Assembly: GCF_000247815.1 (NCBI RefSeq)
Contig: NC_021675.1
Location: forward strand, 61,868,462 to 61,932,461
Origin: Ficedula albicollis
Lineage: Eukaryota; Chordata; Aves; Passeriformes; Muscicapidae
Direction of reading: 5' to 3'
DNA length: 64,000 bases
The notes beneath the pieces are model-generated. The model did not search any database. It was not told the DNA's origin and saw only the letters and a list, made by a program, of their open reading frames with translations. Below are positions 1-16,804 of the stretch, piece by piece (within the stretch, counting starts at the first letter, position 1; every line of letters begins with the position of its first letter). Position numbers and translations under genes: made by a program.

Positions 1-5584
<5,584 letters not shown>

Positions 5585-5935
5585 ATGATTCTGGCACCAG
5601 GTCTTACCCATATCTTTCTTTCCTGCTCAGTTTTTAGAGAATTCTGAGGGAACGTGTTGGTACATGTGCCATGCCTAACACAGGGGATCTCCCAGCACAG
5701 GCAGGGTTTCTAGTTATTCTAATAATCATTATTTTAAAAAAAGAAAAAAGAAGAATCATTTTATATGAGCTTTTGATAGACAGTATGGAAGAACACTCTC
5801 TTCCACATACATCTCAAGCAGTTGCACTACCTTTTTTCATTGCATGAAACCTTTACAGCATGTTTCTAAATCTCAGTTCCAGCAGCTAATCAGCTCTAGC
5901 ACTGTTTGGAGTTGGGATTGGTTATTTGGCTTGGT

Positions 5936-6180
5936 ATGATTTGGTTTGGTTTGGTTTGGTTTGGTTTGGTTTGGTTTGGTTGGTTGGATTTTTTCTTTTT
6001 TTCCCAAACTGCTTGCTAACTCTGTCAGAGATTTGGGGGATTTGAAGGTTTGGGGGTTTGGAGGGTTTTTTTGGGTTTTTTTTTGGGATGAGGTTTGGAG
6101 TTTTTTGGTTGATTGGTTGCTTTGCGGGGGGGATTCTTTGGGGTTTGTTTACCTGTTTTCTTGGTTACTTCTGTTGTGGT
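5936..6180 (+). repeat. (TTTGG)n microsatellite and T/G-rich low complexity
   Basis: About nine TTTGG units lie at roughly 5939-5983. Degenerate T/G-rich sequence with many GGTTT and GGGTTTTT words follows to about 6180. The frames across it give only low-complexity protein (Trp, Phe and Gly-rich). Confidence 0.85.
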
Positions 6181-7180
6181 CTGTTTCATTCCTTGAAGTC
6201 TCTCATCAACAGGTTTGCCATACAGTAGCTTGTAGCAATCTCCTTTTGTGGTAAGGAGCAATTAATAACTGCAAACACAATTGTTTTGGGCTGTAAAAGA
6301 AATGTAATATTCAGTGTGATCAGCATTGTCTGCTCGGCTGGGAATCCCGACGCATCCCGAACTTGGTTTCCTTCAGAAAAAGCCCCCCCCCTGCACTGGC
6401 CGTGTTACCCTGTGCAGCAGCAGTTTGGATGATACTTTTGGCCAAAACTCTCAGAATCCCCACTTTTATCTTGATGGGAAACGAATATTTTGGGGTAGTT
6501 ATTTACTTCATCCTAGCTACACGGGTGTTCTAGGAGTTCGTTGTTCTCTAACTCCTAACCATCGCAGCTTTGGGGTCTGCCGGCAGCAAGTTGTGAAACC
6601 TGACCTCGTGCTAACCACTCTTGCCTGCAAAACTACCCTTCCCGTTGTTTCTATTGAAAAAAAAACCCTCCTCCCGTTTTCGTGGGTTCGTATTTTCCTC
6701 CAGTTGTTTCTGTAACTCCAGAAGCAATTTGAAAGGAAAAAATTATAGAACGGGGAGAAAACTGAAAATGGCTTGACAAATGTAGTGAAGTGTAGATCAA
6801 TTGCAGAATAACGATTTCTAATATGGTCATTTTTCACCACGGAGACATCCGAGGCTGCAGTCATGTGGAAGGACGCTGCCTTTAAATAAAGTTTAGTTCC
6901 ATGTTAAAGAAATAAATAAAGGGGCACTAGAGTGTAGCTGTTGCATCTGATTAAACTTCCATTGGTAGGGATTTGGAAAAAGGTGGATTTGCTCCTATTT
7001 GTGTTAATTAGTCTGGTGACAGTAGCCAAGTAAGGGGGTATGGATATGGAAAATATTAGAACAACCTACCAAAGGTAGATTCCGATACAGATCATCAGTT
7101 ATGAAATATAGACAAACAGGAACCATAGCTCATCACTCTGGGAAATATGCTTTTTAACCACAGAGCAACTCGCAGACTCA
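6181..7180. other. Intergenic DNA, no gene recognised
   Basis: Mixed-composition sequence. A 129-codon open frame at 6326-6715 has no recognisable domain and no homology that I know of. I treat it as chance. No RNA gene or mobile element was recognised. Confidence 0.5.
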
Positions 7181-7182
7181 GA

Positions 7183-7680
7183 TTATTTTATTTTATTTTA
7201 TTTTATTTTATTTTATTTTATTTTATTTTATTTTATTTTATTTTATTTTATTTTATTTTATTTTATTTTATTTTATTTTATTTTATTTTATTTTATTTTA
7301 TTTTATTTTATTTTATTTTATTTTATTTTATTTTATTTTATTTTATTTTATTTTATTTTATTTTATTTTATTTTATTTTATTTTATTTTATTTTATTTTA
7401 TTTTATTTTATTTTATTTTATTTTATTTTATTTTATTTTATTTTATTTTATTTTATTTTATTTTATTTTATTTTATTTTATTTTATTTTATTTTATTTTA
7501 TTTTATTTTATTTTATTTTATTTTATTTTATTTTATTTTATTTTATTTTATTTTATTTTATTTTATTTTATTTTATTTTATTTTATTTTATTTTATTTTA
7601 TTTTATTTTATTTTATTTTATTTTATTTTATTTTATTTTATTTTATTTTATTTTATTTTATTTTATTTTATTTTATTTTA
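7183..7680 (+). repeat. (ATTTT)n pentanucleotide array, about 100 copies
   Basis: Nearly 500 bp of perfect ATTTT repeat without a visible interruption. The open frame through it reads the pentamer in all three phases as Phe-Ile-Leu-Phe-Tyr, which is an artefact of the repeat. The origin may be expansion of an A-rich tail or simple slippage. Confidence 0.97.
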
Positions 7681-7699
7681 CTATTATTATAAAATCGGA

Positions 7700-8375
7700 C
7701 GAGAAAATAAGCGCGAGTCCTGCGGTCCAGAACGTCAGTCCTCGCCTGCACCTTCCCGGGAGTGGCAGTTTGGGGGAACCTGAGCGGTGAAGTGCACCCG
7801 GCTGGTCCCCTTAAGCCTGTCCACTTGCTTACACCACCCTCACCACAGTCGCGATAATTTTTTTTTTCCACAGCAAGGGGACCCTGTGAGACGCCTCTTG
7901 CTACTTGACACTGATTCCAAACGGATTAAAAAGCGAGAGGAGAGGTCAAACAACACTCCTAGATCACGGCGGCGGCGAGGAAACTCGAGAGAGCCGAGGA
8001 AAGCTGAAAAGTTTCCCCGAGTTGGGCTGGAGCCGGGCTGGCTCCGGCTGCAGGAGCCCGCGGAGCTCCGGCGGCGGCACCGCCCGCGGGGAGCGAACCC
8101 GAACCGCGGGATTCGCCCGCGCCGGAGTCCCCTGGCTGCGCTGGGGGATCATTGTCCATCTGCATCAACTGCCCACGGAAATCAAACGGAAGAGTGGGAG
8201 AAGGAAAGAAAAGCCCTTCTTATCTAGCAGAAACTGCCATCGTGCTTTTTTCCCCCCCTGGGAAAATCGATGATTTGCCATTCGCGCGTGCAAGGCTGAA
8301 TTTTGTAATGCTACGACTGTATTTTTATTTTTGAATTGTAGTCTTTATTTGTAAAATAAAAACCATCGATGCACT
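7700..8375 (+). other. CpG-rich block followed by a plus-strand AATAAA; possible transcript end
   Basis: From about 7740 to 8290 the sequence is GC-rich with many CpG and CGG words. It then turns AT-rich and contains AATAAA near 8356. This could be the last exon of an unrecognised plus-strand (possibly non-coding) transcript divergent from SOHo-1, or simply a CpG island beside a chance hexamer. Open frames of up to 146 codons here have no recognisable domain. I cannot decide from sequence alone. Confidence 0.3.
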
Positions 8376-8450
8376 CTAGCAAATATCTTTTCTTTGATAC
8401 TACCTAGTAGTGACTATTGAAAATGCAGAAGTTTCAACTTTCTGAAAAAG

Positions 8451-8456
8451 TTTATT
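8451..8456 (-). terminator. Candidate poly(A) signal for SOHo-1
   Basis: AATAAA on the minus strand, about 880 bp past the SOHo-1 stop codon. A second minus-strand AATAAA lies further on, near 8344. Either would give a 3' UTR of about 0.9-1.0 kb. The hexamer is common by chance in AT-rich DNA, so this is a candidate only. Confidence 0.35.
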
Positions 8457-9332
8457 TCCAACCTCGGGATATAAAAAGCATGTGAACTTAAAAATCGAAG
8501 GATGACAAAAGCGTTTTCAAATTTATATGTAGATAAATATTAAAAAAAAATTAAACCCCACATCATTACCCAAGGACAGCAGGTAAAACCGTCCCACGAG
8601 ATTTTGGGGGCAGGATCAGCGCAAGAAACAGGTTGTCTTGTTCTGAGCGCAAGAAACATCTTGTCTTGTTCTGTAGAAACATCACACGAGCCCTAGTCTG
8701 AGAACCAGTTAGCACAAAACGTGTAAGAGAGATCTTGGGGGGTTTCTTCCGAAGGGGGGGGAAAAAGCAGGGAAGTAACAGTTTAAAAACCAGATCTGAG
8801 GAAAGGTGTCTAAATTTTGGCAATGTAAAAGATGGGGAGAAGTTGCTCTGAGGGATATTAGAGGTGGAGAGTTTGAGCTAGAGAAGCACAGAGCGGCCTT
8901 CGCCATTTACCAATCTGGGTTAAACGTGACTCGGTTCGCGGCAAAGCGACCGCCACGGCGCTGGGGACAGACGCGGGGACACAGTCCCCACGGACTGAGC
9001 AGAGCATCGCCCCTCCTGTAGTACCGGGACCGGGTAATTTGGAGGGGAGGCAGGCAGAGCACGTCCCCGTTTCTTTGGTGACTCCGTGTTATCTCCTCCG
9101 TCCTGACCACAGAAAAAGCGCTGCAAGAGGGAGAGAGGGTTGGCAGCGCCCTTCCTTTAGCGAGCTTTACTGACGTGTCGGCAGCCCACGGACACGCGTG
9201 GGGGGAGCCCGGGCGGCCCCTCCGTGGGCCGGGGGGCGGCTATGGCGAAGACAGGCACTCCACCGGCACGACGGGGTCATAAATAAAATCGGGACGGCCC
9301 CCGGCAAGGGAAGGTCGGGGGCCAGGGGAGAG

Positions 9333-9913
9333 CTATACGTCCCCGTCCAGCAGGCTGAAGTGTTTGCCCGGCCCGGGGAGACACAGGTAGGGGATGGCGC
9401 TGCCCGGGCAGAGCAGGGGGAAAGGCAGCGGCAGCAAGCAGCGGCTGAGCAGGGGGCTGTCCTTGTAGAGGGACGGGAAGGAGAGAGCCGAGGCGGCAGC
9501 GGGGGGCTGCGGCTCCCCGGGGAGCTCGGCCGGCCCCGGCGCCTGGCCCTCGGGCTCCGATGACATTTGTCTCTTGAGCTTGTTGCGGCGGTTCTGGAAC
9601 CAGATCTTCACCTGGGTCTCGGTGAGGTGCAGCGCGGCGGCCAGCCCGGCCCGCTCGGAGCTGCTCAGGTAGCGCTTCACGTCGAAGGTGGACTCCAGCT
9701 GGAACACCTGGCTCTTGGAGAAGATGGTCCGCGTTTTCTTCCTGCCGCCCGCAGCCGATGATCTGCCGCTCTCCGCGCCGGAGCCGCCGGCCTCCCTCGG
9801 CGGCTGCCGGGGACCGCGTAGCCCCTCCGTGGGGAGCGGGGACCCCGCATCGCCGCCCTCGGGGCGAAGGCCGCGGCTCGTCCCCTCTGCCCGGAGCCGG
9901 CGGGGCTCGCTGC
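9333..9913 (-). CDS. SOHO1: SOHo-1 homeobox transcription factor, exon 2 (homeodomain exon)
   Basis: Second coding exon of an HMX-family homeobox gene. It begins after the acceptor GCGCAG (AG at 9914-9915) in phase 1, matching the exon 1 donor, and ends with TAG at 9333-9335. It encodes residues 72-263 of a 263-aa protein: a Gly/Pro/Ser-rich linker, then the homeodomain at residues 128-187 (9564-9743). Visible hallmarks are [17 protein letters not shown] of helices 1-2 and WFQNRRNK of the recognition helix with Gln50 and Asn51. Position 56 is Leu, where HMX1 has Trp. The C-terminus is hydrophobic and Pro-rich, ending [13 protein letters not shown] homeodomain proteins are nuclear DNA-binding factors of the sensory placodes and ganglia. 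The SOHo rather than HMX2/3 call rests on the diverged N-arm (TRTIFSK), Leu56 and the adjacent HMX1. Homeodomain residues 11-55 are almost base-identical to HMX1. Confidence 0.93.
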
Positions 9914-9918
9914 CTGCG

Positions 9919-9970
<52 letters not shown>
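9919..9970. repeat. C52 homopolymer run next to the SOHo-1 splice acceptor
   Basis: 52 uninterrupted C on the plus strand, four bases upstream of the acceptor AG on the coding strand. No exact flanking duplication is evident here. It belongs to the set of nine plus-strand C runs in the window. Confidence 0.95.
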
Positions 9971-10304
9971 AGGGCAAAGCACAGATCAGTCCCCGCCGCA
10001 GCCCGCGCCCCCGCCCCGCATGCACGCACGGCCCGGCGGAGCGCAGGGAGAGGGTGGGGGACAGGATGGGGAGGGGGCTGCCGAGGGCTGGCCGCGGTCC
10101 CACACCCTCCAGAGGGGAGAAGAAGGATGAGGCGCTTCCATAAGGATCCAAGGAAATCCCTCTGCCAGCTATATGACAGGAAAGCAAGGGGCTCCTGGGC
10201 ACGGGACACGCAGCCCCAGGAGGACGGGAGGGGGGCACAACACCCTGGAAGCAGGTTGGTGCGTGTGCGGCGTCTTCCCGCGTCCGCCCGTGGAGCCTCC
10301 CTCC

Positions 10305-10495
10305 TCCTGCGTGTGCGTGTGCGTCTGTGTCTGCGTGTGCGGGTCTGTGTGCGTGTCTGTGTCTGCGTGTCTGGGTCTTCCTGTCTGTCTGTATCTGCGT
10401 GTGTCTGTGACTGCGTTCGTGTGTGTCTGTATTTGTGTGTCCGTGTCCGTGTCCGTGTCCGTGTCCGTGTCCGCGTCCGTGCCCGTGTGTGCGCG
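10305..10495 (+). repeat. GT/GTGTCC-type microsatellite in SOHo-1 intron
   Basis: An imperfect run of CGTGTG, TCTGTG and GTGTCC words. The (GTGTCC)n part at about 10441-10482 is the most regular. It is purely intronic under the splice sites given for SOHo-1. Confidence 0.9.
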
Positions 10496-10615
10496 GCGCG
10501 GCCCGGCCCGGCGGCGCTGGGGGTGCCCAGGTACCGCAGGGTGGGGGCCGGACCGCGACCCGACGTGCGGCGACCCGACGTGCGGGACAGCCTGAGGCGG
10601 CTGCTGGCTCCGTAC

Positions 10616-10826
10616 CCGAGTCGCTGGAGCCTTTAGTGGGGTCTTGCTCCTCAGGCCCCTCTCCCTCCTCTTCCTCCTCCTCCTCCTCCTCCGGCAGCGC
10701 GCAGCGGGCTCTGCCCGGCTCCGTGGCCGGGCGGCGGGGCCCGGGCTGCAGGATGCTGTCGATGCTGAAGGCCGGCGGCGCGGCCGGGGCCGGAGGGGCT
10801 CGGCGGCCGCCCCCGAGCTGCACCAT
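10616..10826 (-). CDS. SOHO1: SOHo-1 exon 1 (N-terminus with EH1 motif)
   Basis: First coding exon, residues 1-70 plus one base of codon 71. The start ATG at 10826-10824 has a strong Kozak context (G at -3, G at +4). Residues 20-26 read FSIDSIL, a good match to the engrailed-homology-1 core FxIxxIL, which binds Groucho/TLE co-repressors. The exon continues with a Pro/Arg-rich part and an acidic run of nine Glu, then ends at the donor GTACGG. Joining to exon 2 keeps the frame through the homeodomain. Only 17 bp of upstream sequence remain before a 460-bp C run, so the 5' UTR and promoter are not readable. A longer open frame running through the poly-C is spurious. I chose the start from the Kozak context and from the position of the EH1 motif, which lies near the N-terminus in HMX proteins. 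Confidence 0.85.
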
Positions 10827-10840
10827 GGCGCGATGTGGCC

Positions 10841-11700
<860 letters not shown>

Positions 11701-13375
11701 AGGCGAAGAGGAGGTGGGATGGCAGGACGGAGATCTCTGGATTGAAGGGAAAGAATGGAAGGAGAAGATTGGAAATAAGATCAGGGGAATGAGGCGGAGT
11801 CCGGAGAGGAAAGGCAGGAAGGAAAGGGGAAGCTGGGAGCCGCGAACCCCTTCCCTGCGTTTGTGCAGCACCTGGCACGACCCCAGGCAGTCTGCGGAGG
11901 GCATTCGCTGCACATTGTCCCTGCTGCTGTTCGGCAGTGGGGTAGATTGTGAAAGAGTAATTCATACAGACAGAGTCTCTTCCCTGTGGTCCTTTCACCT
12001 GCAGACTTAGATTGAATACGCATGGGGCGAAAGGGATCCCTTTTTCGTCCCAAGGAGCCCTATGTTGTCAGACCACCCCAAAATCCACACATAGCTTCCT
12101 CACATTCCCCCACACTTCCCCTGCTCCCTCCACGGGTCAGCAGAGCTCCTCTGTAGCTTTCAAATGAGAAAGTGCTGGCCGGCTGCGTGGGGTGTGCGTC
12201 TTTGGGAGATGGGGAAGCGTTCACCTGAGCTGTGGAACTTGGGGAAGGATCGATGTGTTTCTCTACTATCTATCTTGAGATCTGTTGCTTCCCACACCTC
12301 CCAGCACTGCAGCGTTTTAAAACCCGTTTGCACTGCTCGAGGCAGGACGTCCAGCGGTTTTAGAGCCTCCATCCGTTGTGCATCACAGCGAAACCCGTCC
12401 CTCTCTGCGACTTCCAACCGGCTTTTAAGAGGACTTTTAGTGCGAATCTCGAGGTTTCCACCACGAAAACTGCAAAGGGAAAGCGAGAAGTCCTTGACAA
12501 TATAGTTGACAATAGAGGTGCGACAGGCTTTAAAATATTGGGGTGCTAGAGATTCCAGGAGATAAAATCAGGCACTTCTTAAGGCTTTGGACTGTGTTAA
12601 TCTTTAACGCATTGGTACTTGAGAGAGCAGGTTTCAGCTCTTTGTAATAATTTTTTTTCCCACTTTTTGAACACGCTCTAATTTTAATGCAAGCCTTCTG
12701 CTGGAGAGCTGCACATTTTCCACCAGCCGAAAAATAAATATACCCATCTTCCATCAACACGATTATTGGTCAAATACCCGAATTTGTTGCATTTGTCTTC
12801 AGTCTCCTATACGATCTGGGAGTTTTATCAGAGCAAAATATCAATTTAAGAGAGAGCGAGGGAAGGGCCAATGGAACGACCCGGGTAAGAGAGTTACAAA
12901 ATGCAAAGAAGCAGCTGAAAGTATAATTTAAGAAATTTGGTCTGATATGGTAAAAGTAGGAGTATGGGAGACTTGGATGTCAGACCGGGTCTCTCTTTGA
13001 GCTCCTGTCTCGGCCTCCCTTCGCGCTGTCTGTGAGTGAAGCATGTCCCAGGTGCTCACATCTGTTCTTGCTGCAAACCATTTCCCTTCTAGTAGCAAAA
13101 AAGAAAAAAAAAATAAGGTGTCCTACAAGGCGAATTCCTTGAGTCAGTGTACTTTCCTAGAAGACATTTTCTTGGAATAAAAAGTAAAAGTTGAAAAAGA
13201 TAAATAGGAAGTTAAGTGAAGAAGGAGACAAAAGTTTTACCATCCTATCTTTTTTTTTCACGGCAGCCCTCTCCACTCCCCCAGCAGTCCAAGCCTAGCC
13301 CTGGGAGACGCGGTCCCGTAATACCCTGCTGGGAAAGGTCTGTCATCTTTTCCCAGCCCCATTTGGCTACTTTTC
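11701..13375. other. Intergenic DNA between SOHo-1 and HMX1, no gene recognised
   Basis: Unique sequence of moderate composition. Open frames here (up to about 175 codons) are low complexity or have no recognisable domain. Possible regulatory content cannot be judged without comparison with other species. Confidence 0.5.
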
Positions 13376-13605
13376 AAAACCTTGGTTTTTTGGTTTTTGG
13401 TTTTTTGGTTTTTGGTTTGGTTTGGTTTGGTTTGGTTTGAGGTTTTTGGGGATTTTTTGGCTGGCTGGTTGGTTGGGGGTTTTTTGTTTGCTTGATGGTG
13501 GGTTTTTTTTGTTTGTGGGTTTTTTTTGTTGTTGCTGTTGTTTTGGTTTTTGTTTGATTTAGTTTAGTTTAGTTTGGTTTTGGTTTTGGTTTTGTTCCCC
13601 GATAA
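13376..13605 (+). repeat. T/G-rich low-complexity block with (TTTGG)n
   Basis: Degenerate GGTTTTTT, TTTGG and GTTTAG words. The most regular part is TTTGG repeated at about 13415-13438. Similar in kind to the block at 5936-6180. Confidence 0.85.
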
Positions 13606-15384
13606 ACTTCGTGCAGAGGAAGCACTCTACAGAGCTGGATCTCTTCAGCCCCTCGGACAAGTTGGAATCGATTCATTGGCCACAAAAGGATGCGGAGCCC
13701 CGGGGGGGTCCGGGGTCCCCATGCAGCGAGTTCTACAAGCAAGGTCCGTACCGGGCTCCTCATGCCCTCTGCTAGGTCACTTTTACCTCCCGGGGAAAGT
13801 AAAGACCGACAGGTACAGCGTGTCCTGCACAGCCCGAACAACCACCAGAGAAAAGTTCTCCTGCGGAGGGAGCGGGGCTGCGGCGGGGGAAGGCAGCAGA
13901 ACCCCCGGGCTCACTGCAGACCCCCGGCAGCAGAGTCCGAGCCCCCGGCCCACACTTGACCCAGAGTTAATGTGGGGAACAGTGTTCGATCGCGCGGGCG
14001 AGAGCCTTTCCCAAAATTCAGGAGATTTTTCCAGTGAATGGTTCCTGGGACACGTGGAGCAGCCCCGGGAAGAGATTCATGTGGCAGTGGCCGTGGGCAG
14101 CGGCGAATTTGGCCGCAGCCTTGGCGTTCTGCGAGGATCAGAGCCAGGCAAAGAGGATTTGGGTCAGAGAGACCAGAGAGTGGATCCCTCACCGTCATCC
14201 CCCCAGCGCCGCTCCTCAGCTCCGCGGTTCCCTCCCGGGCTCCGAAGGGCTCTGGGTACAAGCGACAGCTTTTCCTGAAATAGGCAGCGATTTTCCGAAG
14301 CTGGCACCCTTTCAGCTCACGCTTCATTCGCATTTTATTTGTGAAGAGCCTCTGTGTCTGAGATGTGTGAGGACAGAGGCCGGTGCCGCACAGCGGCAGG
14401 GCAGGAAGAGCCAACCTTTTCCTTTTAACAATAAAATCCTATAGTAGAATCTAACATCGTGCAGAGTGGAGACCTTTCACTTGGGAAAGCTTTTTACCAG
14501 AAATCACTCATCGTACATATCTGTATTTCCATTTTAGCTCAGAGCACAAGAAGTCTCTTACTCTAAACCTGATGGAAATGAAATCTGATTAGATGGTACA
14601 GAAACGCCGAAGAGCCTGGTTTTGCTTGTTTTACGGAATCGAGCTTGATTTATCCCCCGAGGTACTCGAGGGTAAAAGTCCCTCCCTGGATTTCACATCC
14701 CCTTGCAAGTAAGACTCTGGTGATTGCGGACACGGCAGCACCTCGCAGAACTCTTTAAACCTTCTCCGATGCTCTCGCGGGACACAGCCCTGGAGAGGGG
14801 TTCTGAACAGAAGCGCTGTCCGAAAAGCTCATTAAAATTACTAGCCGGGTTTGGGCACTTTGGCGCTGCTGGTTCCTGAATAAAACTGTCTTTAGCGGTT
14901 CATCAGTGGCTGGACATGAATTGCCGGTTGCTGTTGTGGTTTTCCATCTCCCCGGCAGGGCCCCGCTGCCTCCCCCTGGAGCAGGCAGAGGTTCGGGGCA
15001 GCGGGGACATCCCTTGCCGGGCATCCCGGGGAGCGAGCGGGGAAGGGAGGGCAGAGAAAATGGTCTCTACCACTGAGGGGAAAGCACCTCTCCCAGGAGC
15101 TCCCCAGGAAGGCAGCTGCCAGCGTCATACAGCCGCAGGCTTTTCTGGGAAGCCGGGCACGCTGAGAGCACTGCTCCTCCCCGAGAGGTGTCGGGGCACG
15201 GGCAGAGCGGGCCATGCTGTGCCCCGGGACAGAGCGTCCCTTCCTGAAATTCTGCTTCTCTCTTAGGTCAGTTCAGAATCCTCTGCTAAATCGCCTTTCT
15301 CCAGACACTGTGCTTGATACCTGCGGGAGAATCTGGAGGGGAATTACGAATAAAGCCAGTAATATCCAACGGTTTAGTAGAAAC
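13606..15384. other. Two CpG-rich blocks, no gene recognised
   Basis: GC-rich stretches at about 13680-14280 and 14900-15240 are separated by AT-richer DNA. The longest frame (13574-14278, 234 codons) has no recognisable domain and no homopolymer bias. It is more likely a chance frame in GC-rich DNA than a gene, but a transcript cannot be excluded. Confidence 0.45.
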
Positions 15385-16804
15385 GGAAAGGGAAAGGGAA
15401 AGGGAAAGGGAAAGGAAAGGAAAGGAAAGGAAAGGAAAGGAAAGGAAAGGAAAGGAAAGGAAAGGAAAGGAAAGGAAAGGAAAGGAAAGGAAAGGAAAGG
15501 AAAGGAAAGGAAAGGAAAGGAAAGGAAAGGAAAGGAAAGGAAAGGAAAGGAAAGGAAAGGAAAGGAAAGGAAAGGAAAGGAAAGGAAAGGAAAGGAAAGG
15601 AAAGGAAAGGAAAGGAAAGGAAAGGAAAGGAAAGGAAAGGAAAGGAAAGGAAAGGAAAGGAAAGGAAAGGAAAGGAAAGGAAAGGAAAGGAAAGGAAAGG
15701 AAAGGAAAGGAAAGGAAAGGAAAGGAAAGGAAAGGAAAGGAAAGGAAAGGAAAGGAAAGGAAAGGAAAGGAAAGGAAAGGAAAGGAAAGGAAAGGAAAGG
15801 AAAGGAAAGGAAAGGAAAGGAAAGGAAAGGAAAGGAAAGGAAAGGAAAGGAAAGGAAAGGAAAGGAAAGGAAAGGAAAGGAAAGGAAAGGAAAGGAAAGG
15901 AAAGGAAAGGAAAGGAAAGGAAAGGAAAGGAAAGGAAAGGAAAGGAAAGGAAAGGAAAGGAAAGGAAAGGAAAGGAAAGGAAAGGAAAGGAAAGGAAAGG
16001 AAAGGAAAGGAAAGGAAAGGAAAGGAAAGGAAAGGAAAGGAAAGGAAAGGAAAGGAAAGGAAAGGAAAGGAAAGGAAAGGAAAGGAAAGGAAAGGAAAGG
16101 AAAGGAAAGGAAAGGAAAGGAAAGGAAAGGAAAGGAAAGGAAAGGAAAGGAAAGGAAAGGAAAGGAAAGGAAAGGAAAGGAAAGGAAAGGAAAGGAAAGG
16201 AAAGGAAAGGAAAGGAAAGGAAAGGAAAGGAAAGGAAAGGAAAGGAAAGGAAAGGAAAGGAAAGGAAAGGAAAGGAAAGGAAAGGAAAGGAAAGGAAAGG
16301 AAAGGAAAGGAAAGGAAAGGAAAGGAAAGGAAAGGAAAGGAAAGGAAAGGAAAGGAAAGGAAAGGAAAGGAAAGGAAAGGAAAGGAAAGGAAAGGAAAGG
16401 AAAGGAAAGGAAAGGAAAGGAAAGGAAAGGAAAGGAAAGGAAAGGAAAGGAAAGGAAAGGAAAGGAAAGGAAAGGAAAGGAAAGGAAAGGAAAGGAAAGG
16501 AAAGGAAAGGAAAGGAAAGGAAAGGAAAGGAAAGGAAAGGAAAGGAAAGGAAAGGAAAGGAAAGGAAAGGAAAGGAAAGGAAAGGAAAGGAAAGGAAAGG
16601 AAAGGAAAGGAAAGGAAAGGAAAGGAAAGGAAAGGAAAGGAAAGGAAAGGAAAGGAAAGGAAAGGAAAGGAAAGGAAAGGAAAGGAAAGGAAAGGAAAGG
16701 AAAGGAAAGGAAAGGAAAGGAAAGGAAAGGAAAGGAAAGGAAAGGAAAGGAAAGGAAAGGAAAGGAAAGGAAAGGAAAGGAAAGGAAAGGAAAGGAAAGG
16801 AAAG
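15385..16804 (+). repeat. (AAAGG)n pentanucleotide array, about 279 copies, with a hexamer lead-in
   Basis: The first 26 bp are GGAAAG-type hexamers. From about 15411 to 16804 the sequence is a perfect AAAGG repeat with no visible interruption, all purine on the plus strand. The 500-codon frames (Lys-Gly-Lys-Glu-Arg and its complement) are products of the repeat. A pyrimidine-strand counterpart (CCTTT) lies at 41591-42271 in opposite orientation. Confidence 0.98.

Larger units (their letters stand above)
9914..10615 (-). other. SOHo-1 intron (702 bp as assembled)
   Basis: The donor is GTACGG at 10615-10610 and the acceptor AG is at 9915-9914. Both are in phase 1, so the joined codon is Gly (exon 1 G plus exon 2 GC). 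The intron holds a GTGTCC/GTGTGC-type microsatellite at about 10305-10495. The place where a polypyrimidine tract should stand, immediately upstream of the acceptor, is occupied by 52 G on the coding strand (C run 9919-9970). I regard that as an artefact rather than a true splice-site feature. Confidence 0.8.

Noticed and set aside
7147..7692. 181-codon Phe-Ile-Leu-Phe-Tyr frame resembling a membrane protein
   Set aside because: Translation of the ATTTT array.
13574..14278. 234-codon plus-strand frame as a gene
   Set aside because: It lies in CpG-rich DNA where stops are rare, has no recognisable domain, and overlaps a comparable minus-strand frame (13911-14414).
15385..16804. CRISPR or satellite interpretation of the tandem arrays
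   Set aside because: Units are 5 bp with no spacers, in vertebrate DNA; these are simple microsatellite expansions.
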